From Gammaproteobacteria bacterium (GTDB lineage Bacteria; Pseudomonadota; Gammaproteobacteria; Chromatiales; Chromatiaceae): DNA of 9,242 nucleotides. Of the stretch, positions 1 through 6,845 are shown in pieces; the first letter of the stretch is position 1, and each line of letters starts with the position of its first letter. The notes under the pieces were generated by a model that was not told the DNA's origin, searched no databases, and worked only from the letters and a program-made list of their open reading frames with translations. The DNA lies in NCBI GenBank assembly GCA_029287695.1, contig JARFQQ010000175.1, positions 1-9,242 of the forward strand, read 5' to 3'. The translations under genes were made by a program, and so were the position numbers.

Positions 1-1118
1 CCGAACTTGAAGGGATTGACGCCGAGTTCGGCTTCGAGTTCCAGGCCACGCTTCAGTCCGGAGCGCGCATATTCGCCCGGCAGCATTTCCGCGGTCTTTT
101 TCACGCTGAGATCGAGGTTACCCATGTCCCAGGTTTCGAAATCAGCAAATTCGTCTTCCGATGACAGCAGTGGATGCGCCTCGCCATCACCCTTGTTCTG
201 CGTCACCTCGTAGAGGCGCTCCCATTTCTGTCGCGCTTCTGCATAATCACGATCGAGCGGTTTGCCGTCGTCGAAATCATCCTGCAAGGCGAACATCATA
301 CCATTCGAGAGGTTACCGTTATGCGGGATAGCGATCACGTCGCCGCCCGTCTTGTCCTCGTAACCCTGCATCCAGCGCCAGAGGTCGCGTGGATTCGGGC
401 TGCCGACCGGCGGTGTTGTTGTATAGGGTTCCACCAGGCCTGCGCGGGACGGGCCATCACGGAAGATCACGTTACGGTGCAGATTGTTACCCTTGACCAG
501 AGAGGTCCATTCGAAGGCGATGAATGTCGTGAAGCGGTGCGGCTCGTTGAATTCTTCAGCGGCCTGGATGAGATCGTCCCACACCCGCCGGTATGCAGGG
601 TTGCCCGGCTGATAGTTAATCACCACGGGAACCTTGCCCTGTGAAAACATGCCAGTCAGGCGAAAGGCAGCGTCTGCCGCATCCTGGCCACCCTTGTTGA
701 ATGCCTCGTGGAACTCCTTGCCGACGGGATCGGCGAGGATCTCCGGTGTGCCCTTGATGATGTCAGTGATGGCGCCCATACCGTCGGAATGATCGGTGAT
801 CATGTAGAAATCCAGCGGACGACTGAGCTTGACCGGCTGACCACTATTGGAGACGACCTGCTCGCCGCGAGCGAAGCGGTAGGCATCGCGTGGTCCCAGC
901 GTTGTACCACCACCCGCTGCATCGGCCGAGATCCGGGTATGCACATGCGTATCACCGAAATAGACGTCGGTGGGAAAGCCTCTATCGGCATAGGGGGAGT
1001 AAGGACGTCCTTCAAACGCACTTGCCACTGCCCCGTCTGTATCCATGGCATGAACGGGAATGCTGGTGAACAGCGATATTGCCAAAATACTCAATAGAGG
1101 CTTATTCTTCATGAACAT
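1..1118 (-). CDS. DUF3604 domain-containing secreted protein, C-terminus cut by window edge
   Basis: About 372 codons are open in one frame, with no stop before the left edge, so the C-terminal part is missing. The N-terminus looks like a Sec signal peptide: Lys-rich MFMKNK, a hydrophobic stretch at about residues 8-21, and a probable cleavage after VHA (residues 22-24). The mature part carries GDTHVHTRISADA (55-67), then a TDHSDGMG motif starting at 108, and later IPHNGNLSNGMMF and the run GLKRGLELEAELGVNPFKF. These are typical of DUF3604, a family resembling PHP-type metal-dependent hydrolases; the His and Asp residues are the likely metal ligands. No substrate is established, and the cell location (periplasm or outside) is inferred from the signal peptide. 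Two in-frame ATGs lie at 1118 and 1112. The strong AGGAGG at 1124-1129 is 5 bases before the first and 11 before the second, so 1118 is preferred, but 1112 (MKNK) is possible. The divergent AraC gene is the likely regulator. Confidence 0.85.
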   Translation of the reverse strand, partial: MFMKNKPLLSILAISLFTSIPVHAMDTDGAVASAFEGRPYSPYADRGFPTDVYFGDTHVHTRISADAAGGGTTLGPRDAYRFARGEQVVSNSGQPVKLSRPLDFYMITDHSDGMGAITDIIKGTPEILADPVGKEFHEAFNKGGQDAADAAFRLTGMFSQGKVPVVINYQPGNPAYRRVWDDLIQAAEEFNEPHRFTTFIAFEWTSLVKGNNLHRNVIFRDGPSRAGLVEPYTTTPPVGSPNPRDLWRWMQGYEDKTGGDVIAIPHNGNLSNGMMFALQDDFDDGKPLDRDYAEARQKWERLYEVTQNKGDGEAHPLLSSEDEFADFETWDMGNLDLSVKKTAEMLPGEYARSGLKRGLELEAELGVNPFKF

Positions 1119-1145
1119 TGGCTCCTCCTGCAGTGGTGGGTCCGA

Positions 1146-1157
1146 AACAAGTTTGTT
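1146..1157. promoter_or_regulatory. Short palindrome AACAA-GT-TTGTT in the divergent intergenic region
   Basis: Five-base inverted arms (AACAA/TTGTT) around a 2-base centre lie at the predicted transcription start of the DUF3604 gene. It could be an operator half-site or chance; AraC proteins more often bind direct repeats. This is one of the few structured elements in the 106-base gap between the divergent starts. No convincing promoter was found for the plus-strand regulator. Confidence 0.15.
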
Positions 1158-1158
1158 C

Positions 1159-1185
1159 ATTGTATGGTCGGCGCTGCCATGTCAG
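1159..1185 (-). promoter_or_regulatory. Possible sigma-70-type promoter of the DUF3604 gene
   Basis: On the minus strand, CTGACA (1180-1185, 5 of 6 matches to the -35 consensus) is followed after 15 bases by TACAAT (1159-1164, 5 of 6 to the -10 consensus). Transcription would begin near 1152, giving a leader of about 34 bases before the start at 1118. The 15-base spacer is shorter than the usual 16-18. That would make it weak or activator-dependent, which fits a neighbouring AraC regulator, but this is inference from the motif alone. Confidence 0.4.
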
Positions 1186-1224
1186 ATATGCAATTTTCGA
1201 AAAAATCGACAAACAGAGATCTGA

Positions 1225-2277
1225 ATGGCGTCTCAAGCTAGCTACACCAGTCCCTGCGCCATCCGCGGTTCCTACAGGACGGATGACATGGTGAAGTTCG
1301 CTGTCGAAGCTGCTCCGTGGCAAATCGTTGTCAAACCGCTGGATGGAAGACCATTCCATAATGAAAAGGATTACCTTGTTACACCGAACATCATTCTCTA
1401 CCGCGAACGGTTCAAATCGGCCATCAAGGTCTGTGGGCTAACACCCGAAAATTCATTCACATTCAGTCTCCCCTTAAGCCGCGGAAATCAGCTGCAATAC
1501 TGGAATGATGAGGAGATTGCCAACAGGTTTCCTGTATCCATGCCGGATGCAGCAGATGCAATTTTCGACGATGGCCAAAGGCATCTCATGGTCATCATCA
1601 ACCTGCAATTCCTCAAAGAGACATTCACGGAAGAGACATACGACAATCTTGTTAAAATCTCCCGTAGCCGCTGGATGCCTTTCGCCCAGGAGCGGCTTTG
1701 TTCTCTGGCCACGAGACTGGTGAGCATTCTTGACGAGACCGCTTCATACCACACCATTCTGTCCAGCAACACAGCGATAGAGACCCTGGAACTTGAACTG
1801 GCCGAAACCCTGTCACACATCGTCTCTTCTCAGAATGTGTCGCGTTACCGACCCGGGATGCCCCAAAGCAGATTAGGGCTGAGGAAATCACTGGCTCTCC
1901 TGCTCGATGAGAAGACCAGCCATCGTTCGATATCAGAACTCTGCGATGAAGCTACTATCAGCCAGCGCAGCCTCGAGTACGCATTCAGGAATACTTTTGG
2001 CTTGACGCCCCTGGCCTTCCAGAGGCTCAGGAGACTCTATCGCGCCAACCTGGCCTTGAGGAATACTGATAACTTGCAAGCCAGTGTCTCTGAAATTGCC
2101 CTTCAGAATGGTTTCTACGAACTGGGGCGATTCGCGCAATATTACCAACAGGTATTTGGCGAACTGCCATCGAGCACACTGAGATCACAAGATTATCTCC
2201 GGGAGAGTTACAGCTCTCCATTACTCCGGAAAGGAAGGCGAGTTGAGAGCGATATCAGACAGCTCTTGCTGTCGTGA
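1225..2277 (+). CDS. AraC-family transcriptional regulator (EutR-like architecture)
   Basis: A 350-residue protein with a long N-terminal sensing region and a C-terminal AraC DNA-binding domain at about residues 225-318. The two helix-turn-helix units are visible: RSISELCDEATISQRSLEYA, and SVSEIALQNGFYELGRFAQY followed by an FGELPSSTL-type ending. A tail of about 30 residues follows. The N-terminal half (VCGLTPENSFTFSLPL, then QLQYWN) resembles the EutR-like subgroup; the ligand is unknown. An in-frame TGA sits immediately before the ATG at 1225. That ATG has only a weak Shine-Dalgarno (AGAGA). An in-frame ATG at 1288 has AGGA 8 bases upstream and would give 329 residues, but starting there would drop the DD preceding MVKF, which seems part of the family's N-terminus, so 1225 is kept. 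Hand counts of three lines (1381, 1441, 1621) gave 28-31 GC per 60 bases, below the operon lines sampled. The gene is divergent to the DUF3604 gene, its probable target. Confidence 0.9.
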   Translation: MASQASYTSPCAIRGSYRTDDMVKFAVEAAPWQIVVKPLDGRPFHNEKDYLVTPNIILYRERFKSAIKVCGLTPENSFTFSLPLSRGNQLQYWNDEEIANRFPVSMPDAADAIFDDGQRHLMVIINLQFLKETFTEETYDNLVKISRSRWMPFAQERLCSLATRLVSILDETASYHTILSSNTAIETLELELAETLSHIVSSQNVSRYRPGMPQSRLGLRKSLALLLDEKTSHRSISELCDEATISQRSLEYAFRNTFGLTPLAFQRLRRLYRANLALRNTDNLQASVSEIALQNGFYELGRFAQYYQQVFGELPSSTLRSQDYLRESYSSPLLRKGRRVESDIRQLLLS

Positions 2278-3043
2278 AGAGGTTGTAGAAATTATCCCGC
2301 GTGATCGTGGCGAGTTCATCGACGTCAATTCCTCGCAACTCCGCGATGGTTTCCGCCACGCGGCCGACATACTTGGGCTCATTGGGTTTGCCACGATAAG
2401 GTGTCGGGGCAAGGTAGGGAGAGTCGGTCTCGATAAGCATGCGTTCGATCGGCACTTTCATTGCCACGTCACGCAACTCTTCGGCGTTTTTGAACGTCAC
2501 GATGCCCGAGAAGGAGATGTAGAATCCCAGCTCCATCGCCTGCTGCGCCATCTCCCAGGTCTCGGTGAAGCAGTGCATAACGCCGCCTGCCTCTTCTGCA
2601 TGCTCTTCCTGCAGGATCCTGATCGTGTCCTCTCGCGCATCGCGCGTATGAATGATGAGCGGCTTCTGGCAGGCGTTGGCCGCACGGATATGAGTGCGAA
2701 AACGTTCGCGTTGCCAGTCGCAGGACTCCCTCTCCGAACGGAAGTAGTCGAGCCCTGTCTCGCCGATGGCAACATTTTTTGGATGCGCAGCGAGTTCGAC
2801 GAGTTCCTCCACCGTCGGCTCATGCCGGTCGTGATCATTCGGGTGAACGCCGACCGAGACAGAAACCTCCGGGTGATCGTCGACAAGTTTGAGCATGGCC
2901 GGATAACTTTCGAGGTCGATGCTGACGCAGAGCATGTGCTCGATGCCTTCAGCTTTTGCGGACGCAAGCATGGCGTCGAAACTGCCGTCATAAGCAGAGA
3001 GATCCACCCTGTCGAGGTGGCAATGGGAGTCAACGAGATGCAT
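2255..3043 (-). CDS. ycfH: TatD/YcfH-family metal-dependent hydrolase (putative DNase)
   Basis: A 262-residue protein of normal length for the TatD family, a TIM-barrel, divalent-metal-dependent group whose studied members act as deoxyribonucleases or exonucleases. All family ligands are visible: DSHCHLD with His7 and His9, GETGLD with Glu95, IIHTRDA with His132, MHCF with His157, and ETDSPYLAP with Asp207. The ATG lies 11 bases after the pilZ stop. No strong Shine-Dalgarno is seen, so translation probably depends on the upstream gene. It is the last gene of the operon, as ycfH is in the E. coli fab-holB cluster. Its last 23 bases overlap the end of the convergent AraC gene, and no U-tailed terminator follows it. 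The exact substrate in this organism cannot be read from sequence. Confidence 0.95.
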   Translation of the reverse strand: MHLVDSHCHLDRVDLSAYDGSFDAMLASAKAEGIEHMLCVSIDLESYPAMLKLVDDHPEVSVSVGVHPNDHDRHEPTVEELVELAAHPKNVAIGETGLDYFRSERESCDWQRERFRTHIRAANACQKPLIIHTRDAREDTIRILQEEHAEEAGGVMHCFTETWEMAQQAMELGFYISFSGIVTFKNAEELRDVAMKVPIERMLIETDSPYLAPTPYRGKPNEPKYVGRVAETIAELRGIDVDELATITRDNFYNLFTTARAV

Positions 3044-3054
3044 CGCTCGAAGGA

Positions 3055-3405
3055 TTACATCGTGAAGGTCGGCACGTCCGAGTCGATGATGCCCTCGAGC
3101 AGGCCCTCGATCTTGTTGCGGGTACGGCCCTTGTCCTGGTCGCTGAATTGTACCCCGATACCGGGTATGCGGTTACCGACAGCAGCGCGCGGAGTGATCC
3201 AGACAATCTTGCCGGCAACGGGGCGGCGCTCGGTATCGTCGGGAAGCGTGATCAGCATGAAGACTTCATCACCGACCTTGTAATCCTCGGTGGTCTTGAT
3301 GAAGACACCGCCGTTCTCGATAAAGGACATGTAGCCCTGGTGAAGCTGGTCGACCGTTTCGAAACGGACATTCAGCATCTTCTGGCCGACACTGCCTTCA
3401 TTCAT
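3055..3405 (-). CDS. pilZ: PilZ protein, type IV pilus assembly, non-canonical PilZ domain
   Basis: A 116-residue single PilZ domain. Recognisable stretches are GYMSFIENGGVFI (24-36), VGDEVFMLITLPDD, VAGKIVWITP and GIGVQF, with a PTFTM C-terminus; these closely resemble, from memory, the founding PilZ of Pseudomonas aeruginosa. In that organism PilZ is needed for type IV pilus formation and contacts the PilB ATPase and FimX. The two c-di-GMP-binding signatures of ordinary PilZ domains are absent: there is no RxxxR in the N-terminal 30 residues, and the D/NxSxxG position reads as ENGG. It therefore probably does not bind c-di-GMP itself, as reported for the founding member. The ATG overlaps the holB stop in an ATGA, and tatD starts 11 bases after its TAA. 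The holB-pilZ-tatD order is the Pseudomonas-type arrangement. Confidence 0.93.
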   Translation of the reverse strand: MNEGSVGQKMLNVRFETVDQLHQGYMSFIENGGVFIKTTEDYKVGDEVFMLITLPDDTERRPVAGKIVWITPRAAVGNRIPGIGVQFSDQDKGRTRNKIEGLLEGIIDSDVPTFTM

Positions 3406-4373
3406 TTTCCTGACTCCGTGTAGCTGATCAACAAGGACTCGAGCTGCAACTGGTAATTGAGGTTGCGCTTGCCGAGACCCTGACCCAGATTGGTGATATT
3501 AGAGAGTAATGACACAAGTTTTACCGAATCGGGCAGCCGTGGCAAGCCGGATATCATCCGCATCAGGTCAGTGTCCTGCATGGCGGCAGCCCCGGCTTGC
3601 GAGTGACGCAAGAGATCGAGGGTCCAGCGGTAGAGCCATTCGAGCAGCTGGCCGCTGTCGACCTCACACCAGGAAGCTGCAAGCGAGGCCGGTTGCTGCT
3701 GTCCCTTGAGCAATCCTGCGAAGGATTTCTGCAATTTCCCGTATGTTTCCTCCTGCCCTCCCTCGGCAAAACGCAGGGCGCGCAGCGGGAGTTTGTTGCT
3801 GCATGCCAGAAGTCGTGCCCAGTCAGCGCTGGAATTCTGCTGCTGCAGCCATGCCAGCGACTCTTCTTCGCGAGGCCTGGGAAAGGCGACTTTCTGGCAA
3901 CGGGAACGGATCGTTGCCGACAGCTGTGCCGGACGGTCAGAGACAAGCAGCAGATGGTTTTCCGGAGCAGGCTCCTCAAGGGTTTTCAACAAGCTGTTGG
4001 AAGCGGAGAGGTTCATGGCATCGGCCGGAGAGATGATGCAGACACGACAGGCGGCAATCTGGGGAGTCAGCGTCGCATCTTCGATGTAGGCCCGGACCAT
4101 GTCGACCTTGATCGCCTTGCCCGGCTCCTCCGGCATCACCTCGACGAGGTCAGGGTGGTTTCCTGCCTGAAGCAGCCTGCAGGAGTGACACGCACCGCAG
4201 GGATACTCACCGCCTGCCGAGCAGAGCAGCGATTCGGCGAGCAGCCTCGCGAACAAACGCTTGCCGGTTTCTGCCTCGCCATAGAGCAGCATGGCATGGG
4301 GCATACGCTCCTGGCTGCGGTACTGATAGAGAAGCTGCCACGTCTCTTTCTGCCAGGGATAGATGCCCTGCAT
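3402..4373 (-). CDS. holB: DNA polymerase III delta' subunit (clamp loader)
   Basis: A 323-residue protein matching the delta' subunit of the clamp-loader complex, which helps load the beta sliding clamp during chromosome replication. An AAA+-like N-terminal domain carries a degenerate Walker A, GEAETGKR (32-39), with Arg where Ser/Thr would be. This is expected, because delta' does not hydrolyse ATP. Four zinc-binding cysteines are at 51, 59, 62 and 65 (C-x7-C-x2-C-x2-C). The conserved SNSLLKTLEEP (125-135) and the SRC motif with arginine finger Arg158 (157-159) follow. The C-terminal half is the less conserved collar domain. The ATG shares one base with the tmk stop (TGATG), and the stop overlaps the pilZ start (ATGA), so all three are probably translated together. 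Confidence 0.96.
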   Translation of the reverse strand: MQGIYPWQKETWQLLYQYRSQERMPHAMLLYGEAETGKRLFARLLAESLLCSAGGEYPCGACHSCRLLQAGNHPDLVEVMPEEPGKAIKVDMVRAYIEDATLTPQIAACRVCIISPADAMNLSASNSLLKTLEEPAPENHLLLVSDRPAQLSATIRSRCQKVAFPRPREEESLAWLQQQNSSADWARLLACSNKLPLRALRFAEGGQEETYGKLQKSFAGLLKGQQQPASLAASWCEVDSGQLLEWLYRWTLDLLRHSQAGAAAMQDTDLMRMISGLPRLPDSVKLVSLLSNITNLGQGLGKRNLNYQLQLESLLISYTESGK

Positions 4374-5002
4374 CAGGCCCTTCCCGCAAGAAATGGCGTC
4401 AAAATATTACTGATCTGCTCTTGCACCAGGTCGAGCTCCAGCGATGCATCGATAATCTTGACGCGTTCGGGCTGTTGATGCGCAATCTGCAGATAGGCCT
4501 CCCGGACGCGCTGGAAGAACGCGAGTCTCTGTCGCTCGAAACGGTCCGGCTCGGAGCGTTTCGCGGCGCGCGCAAGCCCGGTCTCGACCGGAAGATCGAG
4601 TAACAGCGTCAGGTCCGGCCGCCGGCTTCCCTGGACAAGATTCTCGAGGGTTGCAATGGCCGAGGTGTCGAGTTGCCGGCCGCCGCCCTGGTACGCATAG
4701 GTCGCATCGGTGAACCTGTCACAGATAACCCACTTCCCGGCCTCGAGGGCAGGCAGGATTTTGTTATGCAGATGTTCTGCGCGCGCAGCGAACATCAGCA
4801 ACAACTCGGTGAGGTCATGCATACCATCATGCGTGTGCCCGAGAAGCAGTTCACGCAACTCCTCGCCAAGCGGCGTGCCGCCCGGTTCACGAGTCAGCAG
4901 CAGATCGTGACCATGGCTGCGCAGGAGGCTTTCGGTAAAGGCAATGTTGCTGCTCTTGCCCGCCCCCTCGATACCCTCGACTGTGATGAAGAGGGAGTTC
5001 AA
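4373..5002 (-). CDS. tmk: Thymidylate kinase (dTMP kinase), TTG start
   Basis: Phosphorylates dTMP to dTDP with ATP, for dTTP supply in the cytoplasm. The 209 residues match the family's usual length. The P-loop GIEGAGKS is at 10-17, the dTMP-site REPGG at 38-42, the DRF motif at 95-97, AYQGGGR at 103-109, and an Arg/Lys-rich lid (ARAAKRSEPDRF) at about 144-155. A P-loop without Arg and a basic lid are typical of the E. coli-like type II enzymes. The start codon is TTG (5002-5000), overlapping the mltG stop as TTGA. No ATG in this frame could keep the P-loop, because the first internal Met is residue 61. Only an A-rich, weak Shine-Dalgarno (GGAAAAAGAA) precedes it, so translation probably relies on coupling to mltG. 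Confidence 0.95.
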   Translation of the reverse strand: MNSLFITVEGIEGAGKSSNIAFTESLLRSHGHDLLLTREPGGTPLGEELRELLLGHTHDGMHDLTELLLMFAARAEHLHNKILPALEAGKWVICDRFTDATYAYQGGGRQLDTSAIATLENLVQGSRRPDLTLLLDLPVETGLARAAKRSEPDRFERQRLAFFQRVREAYLQIAHQQPERVKIIDASLELDLVQEQISNILTPFLAGRA

Positions 5003-6042
5003 TTCTTTTTCCGGTTCTGCAGGTATTTCTTGACCGCCCGGTTGTGCTCCTGGAGCGTCCTGGAGAAAGTATGGCCGCCGTTGCCGTCAGCAACGAAGTA
5101 GAGCGTATCACCATCTGCCGGGTTCAGTGCCGCGTTGATGGACTCGCGCCCCGGAAGACAGATGGGCGTGGGTGTCAATCCGGGCCGGGTATAGGTGTTG
5201 TACGGAGTATCGGTCGTAAGGTCCTTCTTGCGGATGTTGCCGTCATATGAATCGCCCATGCCATAGATGACGGTCGGGTCAGTTTGCAGCAGCATGCCTT
5301 TCTCAAGGCGCCGGACGAAGACACCGGCAACAGCATGCCTCTCCTCGGGCAGCCCCGTCTCCTTCTCGATGATTGAGGCCAGTGTCAGTGCTTCGTAAGG
5401 GGTCTTCAGTGGCAGATCCTCGCTGCGATTCTCCCACTCCTCGGCAAGGACTCTCTGCATCCGCTCATATGCGCGTTTCAGAAAATCGACATCCGTGGTA
5501 CCTCGCGGGAAAAGATAGGTATCCGGAAAAAAACGGCCTTCAGGATATTGACCCTGGTAACCGATGTTCTGCATCAACTGCTCGGTACTGAGACTTTCCG
5601 GCAGGGTCTGGACCAGCATCGGGTGTCCCCGCACCGCGTCGAGCGCCTGGTCGAAATTCCAGCCTTCGATGAGTGTGAGGGAATACTCGATGACCTTGCC
5701 GCGCACGAGCCGCTCCAGCAGCATCTCCGGCGTGGTGCCCGCCGGTATAAGGTATTCGCCGGCCTTGATCTTGTTGGAGACCCCCAGGTCCTTGGCCAGC
5801 GCGCGCAGGTAGAGCGGCTGCCGCAGTATGCCCTTGCTCTCGAGGTCATTGGCGACGGCAGTCAGCGAAGTCCCCGGCCTGACCTGGTAGTTGAATCCCT
5901 CGCCCGAAATCTGGAGCGGGGTGGTACGAAATCGCTGGTAGTCCTGCCAAAGCCAGTACCCGGCTGCCGCGAGTACGACGACCAGCAGTAAGAATGCGAC
6001 GAATACGCCACCGCCCTGGGATTGCCTGGAGGTATAAATCAT
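4999..6042 (-). CDS. mltG: Endolytic murein transglycosylase MltG (YceG family)
   Basis: A 347-residue inner-membrane enzyme that cuts nascent glycan strands of peptidoglycan and is proposed to end their polymerisation. A short cytoplasmic N-terminus is followed by one membrane helix at about 13-32, then a LysM-like region at about 45-115 (VRPGTSLTAVANDLESKGI, KAGEYLIPAGTTPEMLL), then the YceG catalytic domain. In LASIIEKETG, Glu226 aligns with the catalytic Glu218 of E. coli MltG. Further hallmarks are GRFFPDTYLFPRGT, LQTDPTVIYG and YNTYTRPGLTPTPI. The ATG overlaps the pabC stop in an ATGA, and its own stop overlaps the tmk TTG start. The pabC-mltG-tmk order is the standard one for gammaproteobacteria. 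Confidence 0.96.
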   Translation of the reverse strand: MIYTSRQSQGGGVFVAFLLLVVVLAAAGYWLWQDYQRFRTTPLQISGEGFNYQVRPGTSLTAVANDLESKGILRQPLYLRALAKDLGVSNKIKAGEYLIPAGTTPEMLLERLVRGKVIEYSLTLIEGWNFDQALDAVRGHPMLVQTLPESLSTEQLMQNIGYQGQYPEGRFFPDTYLFPRGTTDVDFLKRAYERMQRVLAEEWENRSEDLPLKTPYEALTLASIIEKETGLPEERHAVAGVFVRRLEKGMLLQTDPTVIYGMGDSYDGNIRKKDLTTDTPYNTYTRPGLTPTPICLPGRESINAALNPADGDTLYFVADGNGGHTFSRTLQEHNRAVKKYLQNRKKN

Positions 6043-6842
6043 TCTGTCCTGAGTAATTTGTCGATCGCGGCACTTATTTCATCTGGGACCGCATGAATAT
6101 CAAACTGGTTCCCGTTACATTCGCTGACCGGAACCAGGCCCGTTGCGTTCGTCAGGAAAACCGCCTCTGCCTGTTCAAGCACGTCCGCTTTCTCCCTGAC
6201 GATCTTGACGGGCAAGCCGGCACGACTGGCCACATCAAGTACGAACTCGCGCATCACCCCGGCGACACCGGATCGCTGCAGATCCGGAGTAATGAGTCCC
6301 CCCCGGGCATACCAGAAAAGGTTGCTCATGATGCCCTCGACAAGAAAGCCATCCGCATCGCAGAGGATTCCCTCGCCGCAGCCGGCGGCTGCAGCTTCAC
6401 GGGCAGCCACGACCTGCTCGAGCCGGTTGAGGGTCTTCAGACCCGCAAGTACCCCGCCCGTGGCAAGCCGGGTCCGGCAGAGATGCGCGCGTATCCCCCG
6501 GGGGGCATCATGAACAGCGGGGGACCATGGACGCGTGTAGAGGAGGCGTGTTGGCTCTCCTTCACCGGGAAAGTATCCGCGTCCCTGCTGGCCACGCGTG
6601 ATGATGATCTTCAGAATCCGGCGCCCTTGCCCGGGAAGGCTGCGCGCCTCGTCGAGCAGCAGGGAGCTTTCGGGCGGGGTGATTCCAAGCACCTCGCATC
6701 CATGCTGAAGACGCGTCATGTGGCGGTCCCACAGGGGCGCCTCGTCATCGATGAAGGCTATAGTCTCGAAAAGACCGTCACCGTATTGCAAACCACGGTC
6801 CAGAACAGGAAGGCATTCACTGCTCTGGCCATTGATCAGCAA
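6039..6842 (-). CDS. pabC: Aminodeoxychorismate lyase (4-amino-4-deoxychorismate lyase), TTG start
   Basis: A PLP-dependent class IV aminotransferase-fold enzyme that splits 4-amino-4-deoxychorismate into p-aminobenzoate and pyruvate for folate synthesis. The 267 residues match the family. Evidence includes the N-terminal LINGQ, DRGLQYGDGLFETI (15-28), the PLP-binding Lys136 in LKTLNRLEQ, VEGIMSNLFW, and NATGLVPV near the end. The start codon is TTG at 6842. It lies in the same frame as fabF and only one codon (CCC) after the fabF TAA, so no upstream start is possible, and a downstream ATG would destroy the LINGQ and DRGLQYGDG elements. AGGA at 6850-6853 lies 7 bases upstream, inside the end of fabF. 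The stop overlaps the mltG start (ATGA). Confusion with a branched-chain aminotransferase is possible from the fold but unlikely in this context. Confidence 0.93.
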   Translation of the reverse strand: MLINGQSSECLPVLDRGLQYGDGLFETIAFIDDEAPLWDRHMTRLQHGCEVLGITPPESSLLLDEARSLPGQGRRILKIIITRGQQGRGYFPGEGEPTRLLYTRPWSPAVHDAPRGIRAHLCRTRLATGGVLAGLKTLNRLEQVVAAREAAAAGCGEGILCDADGFLVEGIMSNLFWYARGGLITPDLQRSGVAGVMREFVLDVASRAGLPVKIVREKADVLEQAEAVFLTNATGLVPVSECNGNQFDIHAVPDEISAAIDKLLRTE

Positions 6843-6845
6843 GGG

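Noticed and set aside
174..1097. Plus-strand open frames opposite the DUF3604 gene (174-644 and 708-1097)
   Set aside because: They are codon-aligned antisense of a gene with signal peptide, Shine-Dalgarno and family motifs; the translations show nothing known.
1102..1359. 85-residue minus-strand frame covering the divergent intergenic region
   Set aside because: It overlaps the starts of both divergent genes, has no family resemblance and would occupy their promoter region.
2202..2219. GGAGAG-TTACAG-CTCTCC hairpin as terminator of the tatD operon
   Set aside because: The stem is only 6 bp, lies inside the AraC coding region and has no U tract on the minus strand; it is not enough to call a terminator.
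2243..3283. 346-residue plus-strand open frame opposite tatD and pilZ
   Set aside because: It overlaps two genes with clear family motifs on the other strand, spans their junction, and its translation is rich in His/Arg with no domain pattern. It is a mirror frame of GC-rich codons.
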